DNA of 18,843 bases from Porphyromonadaceae bacterium (lineage in GTDB: Bacteria > Bacteroidota > Bacteroidia > Bacteroidales > Dysgonomonadaceae). Below the pieces are notes generated by a model. The model did no database searches, was not told where the DNA came from, and saw nothing but the letters and a program-made list of their open reading frames with translations. Position numbers and translations under genes: made by a program. Below, in pieces: positions 1 through 8,456 of the stretch (positions are counted from its first letter, which is position 1; each line of letters begins with the position of its first letter). Location: contig JALHIE010000113.1 in NCBI GenBank assembly GCA_022840285.1, positions 1 to 18,843 on the forward strand. Reading direction: 5' to 3'.

Positions 1-3
1 CAG

Positions 4-11
4 TACTTTTG
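4..11 (+). promoter_or_regulatory. -7 promoter box of the DUF1015 gene
   Basis: TACTTTTG matches the Bacteroidota -7 consensus TAnnTTTG exactly. It sits 34 bases before the ATG at 46, leaving a leader of roughly 28 bases. The -33 element would fall outside the window, so only half of the promoter can be judged. Confidence 0.55.
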
Positions 12-45
12 CAGCAGTATTCACAAATAATATTAATCTTAAACA

Positions 46-1290
46 ATGGCAATTATTAAACCATTCAAGGGTGTTCGTCCACCCAAACAATTCGTAAAAG
101 AGGTTGCATCGCGTCCGTATGATGTGCTAAATTCTGACGAGGCCCGCCGGGAAGCCGAAGGAAATGAAAAATCGCTCTATCGAATCATTAAACCGGAAAT
201 TGAATTTCCGGTTGGAAAAGATGAACACGACGAGGATGTGTACGCGAAGGCTGCAGAGAATTTCCGGTTGTTTCAAGACAAAGGCTGGTTGGTGCAGGAC
301 GAAAAAGAAATGTATTACGTGTATGCGCAAACAATGAACGGCAAGACGCAATATGGCCTGGTGGTCGGTGCTTACGTGGAAGATTACATAAACGGTAAAA
401 TCAAGAAACATGAGTTAACCCGGCGCGATAAAGAAGAAGACCGGATGAAGCACGTACGTGTGAACGATGCCAATATTGAACCCGTATTTTTTGCTTACCA
501 TTACAATGAAGAGATTAATGCCATAATAGCGCGGATTATCAGGCAGGAAGCTGAATATGATTTTATTTCCGTAGACGGTGTAGGACACCATTTCTGGCTG
601 ATTGACAATGATACCGATATCCGCCGCATTACCGAAATTTTCGCCACTTTCCCGGCCATGTATATTGCTGATGGACACCACCGCTCCGCAGCGGCTGCCC
701 TTGTAGGTGCTGAAAAGGCAAAGAATAATCCTTACCACAGGGGGGATGAGGAGTATAACTATTTTATGGCGGTCTGTTTTCCGGACAATCAGTTGACAAT
801 TATCGATTACAACCGGGTGGTAAAGGATTTGAACGGATTATCCCCTGACGCATTTTTGAAAAAACTGGAAAAGAATTTCCTGGTTGAGCCTACCGGTTCC
901 GAAATACAGAAACCCGGAAACTTACACAACTTCTCGGTATATCTCGACGGACGTTCATTCAGTGTGACGGCAAAACCCGGAACCTATGACGATAACGACC
1001 CTATAGGTGCGTTGGATGTAACGGTTACTTCCCACCTTATCCTGGACGAAATTTTGGGAATAAAAGACCTGCGTTCCGATAAGCGTATTGATTTCGTGGG
1101 GGGAATCCGTGGCTTGGGAGAATTGAAAAAACGGGTGGATACCGGAGAAATGGCATTGGCGATCGCACTTTATCCTGTATCCATGAAGCAGTTGATGGAT
1201 ATTGCCGATTCCGGAAACATCATGCCGCCCAAAACGACGTGGTTTGAACCGAAGCTTCGTTCGGGCCTGGTGATCCATAAACTGTCGTGA
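46..1290 (+). CDS. DUF1015 family protein
   Basis: This 414-residue protein belongs to the DUF1015 (COG4198) family, recognised from the N-terminal MAIIKPFKGVRPP, the SRPYDVLNS segment, and the strongly conserved ADGHHRSAAAALVGAEKA block near residues 207-224. Family proteins are 400-420 residues, so it is complete. There is no signal peptide or membrane segment, so it should be cytosolic. In Bacteroides the gene commonly follows serC and serA (serine biosynthesis), but those lie outside this window and the biochemical role is unknown. A promoter box just upstream suggests it can be transcribed separately. An M20 amidohydrolase follows 33 bp downstream on the same strand and is probably cotranscribed. 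The ATG at 46 is chosen because the conserved N-terminus starts there. Confidence 0.93.
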   Translation: MAIIKPFKGVRPPKQFVKEVASRPYDVLNSDEARREAEGNEKSLYRIIKPEIEFPVGKDEHDEDVYAKAAENFRLFQDKGWLVQDEKEMYYVYAQTMNGKTQYGLVVGAYVEDYINGKIKKHELTRRDKEEDRMKHVRVNDANIEPVFFAYHYNEEINAIIARIIRQEAEYDFISVDGVGHHFWLIDNDTDIRRITEIFATFPAMYIADGHHRSAAAALVGAEKAKNNPYHRGDEEYNYFMAVCFPDNQLTIIDYNRVVKDLNGLSPDAFLKKLEKNFLVEPTGSEIQKPGNLHNFSVYLDGRSFSVTAKPGTYDDNDPIGALDVTVTSHLILDEILGIKDLRSDKRIDFVGGIRGLGELKKRVDTGEMALAIALYPVSMKQLMDIADSGNIMPPKTTWFEPKLRSGLVIHKLS

Positions 1291-1323
1291 ATCACAGACG
1301 CGATACCCAAAGTAACAGGCAGA

Positions 1324-2523
1324 ATGGACATGGCAAATAGCGCGGTCGTGATAAGGAAAGAATCGGAAAAACATTTCACCGAAATTGTCCGGCATTACCG
1401 CTATTTACATCAACACCCCGAACTTTCCTATAAAGAAGAAAATACGGCAAGGTATATTGCGGAATTTTTGGATGGCGAAAAAATTCCGTATCGCAGAAAT
1501 ATCGGAGGATACGGAATTTTGGCGTGGATAAAAGGTGAAAAAGAAGAGAGCGGAAAAACCGTCGCTTTGGTTGCCGATATGGATGCTTTGCCCGTACACG
1601 AAAAAAATGATGTGCCGCATAAATCGATAACCGATGGTATCATGCATGCCTGCGGCCACGATTCACACACGGCATCGCTGATGGGGACAGCCAAAATTGT
1701 GAATTCGCTGCGAAGTGAATTTTCTGGCACGGTATTGCTTGTGTTTCAACCCGGGGAGGAGCAATCGCCCGGTGGAGCCGCCCTGATGTTGAAAGACGGT
1801 GTTTTTCGGGATTTTAAACCCGATTTCGTAGTGAAACAACACGCTTACGTGGATTTGTCCGCCGGAATGGTGGCATTCCAAACCGGAACGGTAATGGCAT
1901 CCGCCGACGAAATTCACATTAAGGTGAAAGGAGAGGGTGGCCACGGGGCATTACCTCACGAACTGAATGATACGGTGCTGGCTGCTTCGAACATACTTAT
2001 CGCCCTGCAACAAGTGGTCAGCCGCCGCAGAAATCCGTTTCAACCCATGACACTTTCCTTCGGAAAATTCATTGCCGACGGCGCGACCAACGTTATCCCC
2101 TCGGAAGTAGTCCTTGCCGGCTCGCTCAGGTGTATGGACGAAAGCGAACGACAGAAGATGCTTGGTGTCATACCGCAAATTGTCGAATCGGTATCTGCTG
2201 CCTATGGGTGTAGCTGTGAGATTGTTATGCCTGAAGGTTATCCGTGCACCGTCAGTCATGCCGCTGTAACTGAAAAAATACGTTCGCAGGCTATCGAATT
2301 TTTAGGCGAAGCCGGGGTTTCGGAGTACCCCATACGCATGACAGCAGAGGATTTTGGCTTTTTTTCCCAACAATATCCGTGTTGTTTTTACCGGTTTGGT
2401 GTGGCTTCCGAAAACGGAAATTGCGGTAAGCTTCACTCATCCACTTTTCTCATTGACGAGAAAGCATTGTTGACAGCTTCATCGTTATTCGCATTTATCG
2501 CCCTCGATTCGCTTAAATGGTAA
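1324..2523 (+). CDS. M20 family amidohydrolase (hippurate/N-acyl-amino-acid hydrolase-like)
   Basis: A 399-residue metal-dependent hydrolase of the M20D group, which typically cleaves N-acyl or N-acetyl groups from amino acids. Visible landmarks are DMDALPV (about 85-91), HACGHDSHTASLMG (about 108-121, with the metal-binding Cys110 and His112), QPGEEQSPGGA (142-152, catalytic Glu pair), KQHAYVDL (His173), the dimerisation-domain GGHGALPH, and the C-terminal LHSSTF that supplies the last histidine. Length is normal for the family and all landmarks are present, so it should be active. No signal peptide is seen. A second in-frame Met three codons in (MDMANS) is an alternative start. The 33 bp gap to the DUF1015 gene suggests an operon. 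The exact substrate cannot be read from sequence. Confidence 0.92.
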   Translation: MDMANSAVVIRKESEKHFTEIVRHYRYLHQHPELSYKEENTARYIAEFLDGEKIPYRRNIGGYGILAWIKGEKEESGKTVALVADMDALPVHEKNDVPHKSITDGIMHACGHDSHTASLMGTAKIVNSLRSEFSGTVLLVFQPGEEQSPGGAALMLKDGVFRDFKPDFVVKQHAYVDLSAGMVAFQTGTVMASADEIHIKVKGEGGHGALPHELNDTVLAASNILIALQQVVSRRRNPFQPMTLSFGKFIADGATNVIPSEVVLAGSLRCMDESERQKMLGVIPQIVESVSAAYGCSCEIVMPEGYPCTVSHAAVTEKIRSQAIEFLGEAGVSEYPIRMTAEDFGFFSQQYPCCFYRFGVASENGNCGKLHSSTFLIDEKALLTASSLFAFIALDSLKW

Positions 2524-2537
2524 TAATTTATTCGTTT

Positions 2538-2571
2538 TTTGCCATTTGAAACCTGTTTTTTTATATTTTTG
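2538..2571 (+). promoter_or_regulatory. Promoter of the Lrp/AsnC gene
   Basis: TATTTTTG at 2564-2571 fits the Bacteroidota -7 motif TAnnTTTG. A TTTG at 2538-2541, 22 bases upstream, could be the -33 element. It lies in the 89 bp gap between the amidohydrolase stop and the regulator ATG at 2613. Confidence 0.5.
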
Positions 2572-2612
2572 TAAAAAAATAATCGTTTTTATAACAAATT
2601 AAAAGTACAACT

Positions 2613-3077
2613 ATGGCTTATCATGATTTAGACGAACTGGACGGGAAAATCCTGAAATTGATTGTAAACAATGCGCGAATTCCTTTTCTTGAAGTAGCCC
2701 GTGAATGCGGCGTATCGGGTGCGGCCATTCACCAACGCGTACAGAAGTTAGTCAATTTAGGGGTTATCAAAGGGTCGGAATTTATCCTTGATGCTGAAAA
2801 GATAGGTTACGAAACGTGTGCTTACGTGGGGCTGTTCCTTGTATCACCTTCGTCTTTCGATAGCGTAGTGAAAGAATTGGAGAAAATCCCTGAAGTGGTG
2901 GAGTGTTATTACACTACCGGGCAGTATGACCTGTTAATTAAAGTGTTTGCTAAAAACAACAAAGATCTGCTTCGAATTATCCACAGCCAGCTTCAACCTC
3001 TTGGTCTGGCCAGAACCGAAACGTTGATGTGTTTCAAGGATGCTTTTCGCAAGAAATTGCCGATAGATTTTTCGTAA
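2613..3077 (+). CDS. Lrp/AsnC family transcriptional regulator
   Basis: A 154-residue Lrp/AsnC-type regulator. The N-terminal winged helix-turn-helix spans about residues 6-55 (LDGKILKLIVNNARIPF, VARECGVSGAAIHQRVQKL). The C-terminal RAM/AsnC ligand-binding domain spans about 70-145, with the EKIPEVVECYYTTGQYDLL strand typical of the family. These proteins form dimers or octamers and respond to amino acids or other small molecules. Length is standard. It has its own promoter, and the GH76 gene begins 31 bp after its stop codon with no terminator between, so regulator and glycosidases may share a transcript. Whether it controls the mannosidases or only sits beside them cannot be decided here. 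Confidence 0.93.
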   Translation: MAYHDLDELDGKILKLIVNNARIPFLEVARECGVSGAAIHQRVQKLVNLGVIKGSEFILDAEKIGYETCAYVGLFLVSPSSFDSVVKELEKIPEVVECYYTTGQYDLLIKVFAKNNKDLLRIIHSQLQPLGLARTETLMCFKDAFRKKLPIDFS

Positions 3078-3108
3078 GGAATTGTTAGCTGTTTTATTTC
3101 AAAATCAG

Positions 3109-4147
3109 ATGGTGGGCACAAAAAAAATATTGATATTTATTTTTGTTTTTACCGGTTTGTTTTTCTGTGCCGGTTATGCCGGAGTTCCAGGTAAAAAAGT
3201 GGAGGCCTTACTCGGGTGTGATTTCCGGAACGGTTGCACTGTACGCTCTTACGAAAGAACAAAAATACCTTGATCTGATGGAGAAGCGGTTGTTGCCGGG
3301 ATTGGAGAAATACCTCGATAGATCGCGTCAACCCGGAGGTTATCAGTCCTATCCCACTTTCGCGGGGCGCAGCGACAGATTCTATGACGATAATGTATGG
3401 CTGGCGCTTGATTTTTGTTCCTTGTATGCAAGTACCAAAAACAAAAGATACCTCGACAATGCAGTTGAAACATATGATTTTGTTTATAGCGGTTGGGACG
3501 GCAGTCTAAATGGGGGCATTTATTGGTGTGAGCAAAAGAAAACCAGTAAAAATACCTGTTCAAATGCACCGTCAGCCGTACTCAGTGCCAGGTTGTATCA
3601 GTTAACCGGCGATGAAAAATTCCTTTCGCGTGCGATAGAGACCTATCTCTGGACAAAAAAAAAATTATGGGATCCGGCTGATTTTGTCTACTGGGACAAT
3701 GTTGCGTTGAATGGAGATATCGATAAAAGAAAATATACGTACAACAGCGGCCAAATGATTGAAGCAGGCGTGCTTCTTTTTCAGCTTACCGGTGATAAAG
3801 AATACCTGGTTGATGCTCAAAAAACGGCATCGGGGGTTTATCAACATTTTACTACGATCGAATCAACGGTTACGGGAAGCAAGGTGTTTTATCCCGATTC
3901 TCCGTGGTTTAATGTAATACTTTTCAGGGGATTAAAAGCGCTTTTCCTTGTGGATGGGAATGGGAAATTTGTACAAGCCATGATGGAAAATGCTCACTAT
4001 GCCTGGAACAACACCGCAGATGAGAATAACCTGCTTGGGAAGAGCTGGAGTGAAAAATCGACGCAGCCCTATAAGTGGTTGCTCGACAATGCTTGTATGA
4101 TTGAACTTTTCGCCGAACTTGCGGATACCCATAAAAGAAGTGATTAA
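3109..4147 (+). pseudogene. GH76 family glycosidase (alpha-1,6-mannanase-like), broken near the N-terminus
   Basis: From about 3206 to the stop at 4147 the frame encodes a GH76 protein: PYSGVISGTVALYALTK, RFYDDNVWLALDF (the Asp pair at 3386-3391 corresponds to the GH76 catalytic aspartates), GGIYWCEQKKTSKNTCSNAPS and YNSGQMIEAG. An ATG at 3109 in a different frame starts a clear export signal (MVGTKKILIFIFVFTGLFF, ending GYA). That frame runs to KKVE at 3204 and closes at 3273. Family members have about 55-60 residues between signal peptide and the LWPYSG motif; here they are absent and the frame changes at about 3204. The pieces therefore look like one gene with an internal deletion of roughly 170 bp. 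If whole, the enzyme would be an exported endo-acting mannanase. It lies 31 bp after the Lrp gene and 21 bp before GH92. Confidence 0.82.
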
Positions 4148-4168
4148 ACATCCAATAAAACAAGAGCA

Positions 4169-6425
4169 ATGAAATCAAAATCAGTATTTTTCCTTTTGTT
4201 ACTGAGTGTTTATCTTGTTCGTGGGCAGGATAAATTCGAATCGGTTGATTATGTGAGTATTCTTGTGGGAACTCAATCCAAGTTTGAACTTTCCAACGGA
4301 AATACCTATCCTGTCATTGCCCTGCCGTGGGCAATGAATTTTTGGACTCCTCAGACAGGAAAAATGGGCGATGGATGGATTTACCGCTACGATGCGGATA
4401 AGATCCGCGGATTTAAGCAGACACACCAACCAAGTCCCTGGATGAACGATTATGGCCAGTTCTCGATTATGCCAATTGTTGGCAAAACGGTTTTTAACGA
4501 AGAAGAACGTGCCAGTTGGTTTTCGCACAAGGCGGAGATTGCCAAACCTTATTATTACAGCGTTTATCTGGCAGATTACGATGTGACAACCGAAATTACA
4601 CCAACGGAACGCGCGGCTATTTTCCGTTTCACGTTTCCCGAAACCGAAGACGCAAACCTGATAATCGATGCTTTCGATAAAGGATCTTCGGTGGAGGTTT
4701 TGCCTGAAAAAAATGCAATTATCGGCTATACAACCCGTAATAGCGGCGGAGTCCCCGATAATTTCAAAAACCATTTTGTAATTGTTTTCGATAAGCCGTT
4801 TCGAACATATTTTGACGTAAGAGATGCAATGATCGGAAAGAAAAAAGCCGATAAAACGCAAAGCGATCATTCCGGAGCCATCGTTAAATTCAAAACACAG
4901 CGCGGCGAGCAAATAGTAGCGCGCGTTGCATCCTCTTTCATCAGTTACGATCAGGCGTGGCAAAACCTGAAAGAGGTTGAAAGCAAGAGTTTCGAAAACG
5001 TAAAGCAGGAAGGCAGAAAATCGTGGAATGAAGTATTGGGCAAAGTGGAGATTGAAGATGACAATATAGAGAACAAACGCACTTTTTATTCCACCCTTTA
5101 TCGTTCAACGCTCTTTCCCCGTAAGTTTTACGAAATTGATGCCCAGGGAAATGCAATACATTATAGCCCTTACAACGGGCAGGTACTCCCCGGATATATG
5201 TATACAGATACCGGATTTTGGGATACATTCCGTTCCCTGTTTCCTTTGCTGAATTTGATGTACCCGTCTGTCAACAAGGAGATTCAGGAGGGGTTGATTA
5301 ATACGTACAAGTCCGGGACACCGGGGAGTCATGATTGGGAACAATTCGGCTTCGGTGGTGGCAGATGCTTACCTGAAAGGGTTGCGCGGCTACGATATCG
5401 AAACGCTTTATGAGGCAATGATTCACGGAACGGAGAACGTGCATCCTAAGGTCTCGTCCACCGGGCGGTTGGGGCATGAGTATTACAACACGCTCGGCTA
5501 TGTCCCTTACGATGTGAAGATCAAGGAAAATGCGGCGCGCACGCTGGAATACGCGTATGCGGACTGGACCATTTACAAACTGGCCAAAGCGTTGAACCGT
5601 CCCCAGGCGGAGATCGACCTGTACGCGAAACGATGCCAGAATTACCGTCATTTGTATTCACCCGAGTATAAGCTGATGAGGGGAAAAAACAGGGACGGAA
5701 CGTTTCAGTCGCCGTTTAGCCCGACTAAATGGGGAGATGCATTTACCGAAGGCAACAGCTGGCACTACACCTGGTCGGTTTTTCACGATCCGCAGGGACT
5801 GATCGATCTGATGGGCGGAAACAGGGAATTTGTGAACATGCTGGATTCAGTTTTCAAGATGCCACCGGTTTTTGACGACAGCTATTACGGATTTCCCATT
5901 CACGAAATCCGGGAGATGCAGATTATGAATATGGGGCAGTATGCTCACGGGAATCAGCCCATTCAGCACATGGTATACCTCTACAATTATGCCGGAGAAC
6001 CCTGGAAAACCCAATACTGGACCCGTGAAGTGATGGATAAGCTTTATACACCTGCCCCAGACGGTTATTGCGGTGATGAAGACAACGGGCAAACGTCGGC
6101 ATGGTATGTTTTTTCGGCTATGGGATTTTACCCGGTTTGTCCGGGAAGCGATGAATATATCCTGGGTTCACCGCTGTTTGAGAAAATGACCGTTCATCTT
6201 GAAAACGGGAAAAAATTACAGGTGAATTCTCCCGGAAACAGGAAGTCAACCCGTTACATTTCGGACGTTAAACTGAACGGAAAAACGTATACCAAAAACT
6301 ACGTGAAGCATCTGGATTTGATGGATGGTGCCAGAATTGACATACAGATGTCGGATAAACCGAACAAGACAAGGGGAACCCAGAAATCCGATTTTCCCTA
6401 TTCGTTTTCCAACGAAAAGAAATAA
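4169..6425 (+). pseudogene. GH92 family alpha-mannosidase, frame broken at about 5310
   Basis: Two adjoining frames together give a GH92 exo-alpha-mannosidase. The first (4169 to about 5310) has a signal peptide (MKSKSVFFLLLLSVYLVRGQ), the N-terminal beta-sandwich with HQPSPWMNDYG at residues 86-96, and DTGFWDTFRSLFPLL of the (alpha/alpha)6 domain. The second (about 5310 to 6425) resumes with SPGHRGVMIGNNSASV and continues with FTEGNSWHYTW (general acid Glu by family analogy), AHGNQPIQH, and CGDEDNGQTSAWYVFSAMG (base/metal Asp residues). Missing at the join is the conserved stretch corresponding to ESGWLPEWA; a 29 bp deletion fits both the residue count and the frame change. The first frame runs on to a false stop at 5413. 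GH92 enzymes are calcium-dependent inverting mannosidases, usually periplasmic. It forms a likely operon with GH76. Confidence 0.9.
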
Positions 6426-6487
6426 CACTTGAAAATCTGCGAAACGAACCATTTAAGACGTTTAGGTAACTAAAAAAATGCTGAAAT

Positions 6488-6952
6488 TTACTTCAACACT
6501 TTTTCTTTGTCTATTTTTAAATTTTCTCCTACCGGGTGAGAAACTTTCACAAAGATGTCGTTGAATTCGAAAACAAACGGCTTGAATCTTGTCAGGTCCC
6601 AAATCCATTCGCTGAGCTCCACCGTGGTGACGCCTTGATGGATAATATCCAGTTGCTTGGCAGCGGCATACGATAAGTCGATGATTTTGTTTCTGGAGTA
6701 TGGGCCGCGATCGGTCACTTCTACCAGAACTTTCTTCCCGTTTTTTGGATTCACCACTTCCAGTATGGTCCCAAACGGATAGGTCTTGTGAGCGCAAGTG
6801 AGGCTGTCCCTGTGATAGGGTACGCCACTCGATGTCTTCCGGCCGTGAAACTTGTCGGCATAATAGGAAGCTCCTCCTTTTTGCTGCGCAAAGATAGGTT
6901 GATTTAATGTGTTTATAAACAGAACGATAACAAAAAAGAGCAACTTCTTCAT
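6488..6952 (-). CDS. RlpA-like double-psi beta-barrel protein
   Basis: A 154-residue exported protein. A signal peptide covers residues 1-22 (MKKLLFFVIVLF ... FAQ), followed by an RlpA-like DPBB domain at about 27-115: GGASYYADKFHGRKTSSG, SLTCAHKTYPFGT, VEVTDRGPYSRNKIIDLSYAAAKQL. The Asp in TDRGP corresponds to the catalytic residue of RlpA lytic transglycosylases. There is no SPOR domain, so recruitment to denuded septal glycan as in E. coli RlpA is not expected. The C-terminal ~40 residues are not recognisable. The start at 6952 is preferred over an upstream ATG at 6997 because it opens directly on MKK plus a signal peptide and has a promoter box behind it. It converges on the GH92 gene and is divergent from GH5. 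Confidence 0.88.
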   Translation of the reverse strand: MKKLLFFVIVLFINTLNQPIFAQQKGGASYYADKFHGRKTSSGVPYHRDSLTCAHKTYPFGTILEVVNPKNGKKVLVEVTDRGPYSRNKIIDLSYAAAKQLDIIHQGVTTVELSEWIWDLTRFKPFVFEFNDIFVKVSHPVGENLKIDKEKVLK

Positions 6953-6977
6953 TGTCTTTTGTTTTGATTTTACACTG

Positions 6978-6985
6978 CAAATGTA
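6978..6985 (-). promoter_or_regulatory. -7 promoter box of the RlpA-like gene
   Basis: On the minus strand this reads TACATTTG, an exact TAnnTTTG match, 25 bases before the ATG at 6952. I see no clear TTTG -33 element at the usual 19-21 base distance. Confidence 0.5.
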
Positions 6986-7132
6986 TAAAAAAAACAATAA
7001 ATTCCATATTACTCACTTTTTTAACACCCTAAATACACCAAATACCTTAAAATGTTACGAACTTTACCGCAAATAATTATTTTTCTACCTGGCTTTTGAA
7101 AAGTCAACACGCATCATTCTTAATCGCTAAAT

Positions 7133-8224
7133 ATGGAAGTTGAAAGAAGAAATTTTCTCAAGAAAATGGGTTTGTTAGCCGCTGTCGGTATATCGGGCGC
7201 ATCATGTAAAACATTGTCTTCGTTGGGTGAAAAGAAAACAAATAGCATTCCTTTGTGGAGAGGATTCAATTTGTTGAATAAATTCAATCCCAATAACCAA
7301 AGTCTCTTCGATGAGCAGGATTTTGAAATAATGGCCGAATGGGGATTCAATTTTGTACGGTTGCCGCTATCTTATTGGTCATGGAGCAGCGAGGATGACT
7401 GGTACCGCATTGACGAAAACAGGATGAAAGAAATTGACCAGGCTGTGGAGTTTGGCAAGCAGTACAATCTACATGTAAATATAAACTTTCATCGTCTGCC
7501 TGGATACTGCATAAATCCACCAAAACCGCCTACCAATTTGTTTGAAGATGAAGCTCCGTTGCTGGCCGCAGAACATCAATGGAGATATTTTTCACAGCGT
7601 TATCAGGGAGTATCAAGCAGATTGTTGAGCTTCAACCTGATTAATGAAGCTCCGTCTGTAAGTGCGGAGAAATATGACAGGGTAGCCCGTAGATTGATTA
7701 ACGCGATACGTGACGAAGATCCTGACAGGTTGATTTTTGTAGATGGAAAAGACGTCGGAAGAACACCGTTGATGACTCTTACCGATGTTCCGAATATTAT
7801 TCAGAGTGGAAGAGGGTACAACCCTATGTTGATATCTCACTTCCGGGCGAGTTGGGTAAACTGGGAGCTGGTGCAGAAATTTCCTGAAAAACAGCTTTCT
7901 TGGCCGTTGATTGTTGATGGTGAAAAATACGACAGACAAAGCATCTATGAGTCTTCTGTAAAACCATGGGAACCTTGGATAGCAAAAGGAGGAAAAGTTC
8001 ACATCGGCGAAATGGGATGCCATAACAGAACGCCACATGACATAGCATTAGCCTGGTTGGAAGATGTTTTCGATGTTTTTAAAGAGCAAGGATGGGGATG
8101 GTCGTTGTGGAACCTGAGAGGTTCGTTCGGTATAATCGATAGCGGAAGAAAGGATGTGAAATATGAAAACTTCAGGGGGGCGAAGCTTGATAGAAAAATG
8201 CTGGAGTTGTTGAAACGAAGTTAA
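7133..8224 (+). CDS. GH5 family glycoside hydrolase (cellulase-like), exported
   Basis: A 363-residue GH5-type (beta/alpha)8 retaining glycosidase. The N-terminus carries a twin-arginine-like motif RRNFLKK followed by a hydrophobic stretch and a Cys at 25 (ISGASC), suggesting Tat export, possibly as a lipoprotein although the lipobox is imperfect. Barrel landmarks are WGFNFVRLPLSYW (70-82), the acid/base Glu in LINEAP (Glu172), His236 in ISHFRASW, the nucleophile Glu293 in VHIGEMGC, and SLWNLRGSFGIID near the end. All catalytic positions are present and length is normal for a single-domain GH5. Substrate (beta-glucan, mannan or other) cannot be read from sequence. It stands alone between the divergent RlpA-like gene and the tRNA; no clear TAnnTTTG box is found in front of it. 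Confidence 0.9.
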   Translation: MEVERRNFLKKMGLLAAVGISGASCKTLSSLGEKKTNSIPLWRGFNLLNKFNPNNQSLFDEQDFEIMAEWGFNFVRLPLSYWSWSSEDDWYRIDENRMKEIDQAVEFGKQYNLHVNINFHRLPGYCINPPKPPTNLFEDEAPLLAAEHQWRYFSQRYQGVSSRLLSFNLINEAPSVSAEKYDRVARRLINAIRDEDPDRLIFVDGKDVGRTPLMTLTDVPNIIQSGRGYNPMLISHFRASWVNWELVQKFPEKQLSWPLIVDGEKYDRQSIYESSVKPWEPWIAKGGKVHIGEMGCHNRTPHDIALAWLEDVFDVFKEQGWGWSLWNLRGSFGIIDSGRKDVKYENFRGAKLDRKMLELLKRS

Positions 8225-8231
8225 ACCGTAC

Positions 8232-8258
8232 AAAAAAAGGAAAGTATTGAAACTTTCC
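8232..8258 (-). terminator. Intrinsic terminator of the initiator tRNA gene
   Basis: On the minus strand a 7 bp stem (GGAAAGT/ACTTTCC, loop of 6) is followed directly by seven Ts. It lies 8 bases beyond the 3' end of the tRNA. On the plus strand there is no T-tract after the stem, so it acts for the tRNA rather than for the GH5 gene. Confidence 0.8.
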
Positions 8259-8266
8259 TCCGGTAG

Positions 8267-8339
<73 letters not shown>

Positions 8340-8362
8340 ATATGTTTTCTTTAATTGAAGTG

Positions 8363-8394
8363 CAAAGATACAACGTTTTTATTTATAAAACAAG
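8363..8394 (-). promoter_or_regulatory. Promoter of the initiator tRNA gene
   Basis: On the minus strand TATCTTTG (8370-8363) is a perfect -7 box 23 bases upstream of the mature tRNA, with a TTG (8393-8391) 20 bases further upstream as -33 element. Spacing fits the Bacteroidota sigma-ABfr consensus. Confidence 0.65.
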
Positions 8395-8431
8395 TTTTTT
8401 GTATTTCTTTTTTTTTCTGCGACAAAATATG

Positions 8432-8439
8432 TACTTTTG
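8432..8439 (+). promoter_or_regulatory. -7 promoter box of the GT2 gene
   Basis: TACTTTTG matches TAnnTTTG and lies 17 bases before the ATG at 8457. It supports 8457 as the start rather than upstream in-frame Met codons. It is back to back with the tRNA promoter. Confidence 0.55.
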
Positions 8440-8456
8440 GTATAAATTTCAAAACT

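Noticed and set aside
955..1395. Antisense open frames across the end of the DUF1015 gene and the start of the amidohydrolase
   Set aside because: Both sense genes are clear family members; the antisense translations show no domain or sensible composition.
3082..3108. A TTG codon as start of the GH76 signal-peptide frame
   Set aside because: The ATG at 3109 begins a normal signal peptide; the extra nine residues upstream add nothing typical of an export signal.
4199..4963. A 254-codon open frame antisense to the GH92 gene
   Set aside because: It lies wholly within a well-conserved GH92 coding region on the other strand, its translation is Cys/His/Ile-rich with no recognisable domain, and it has no promoter box of its own.
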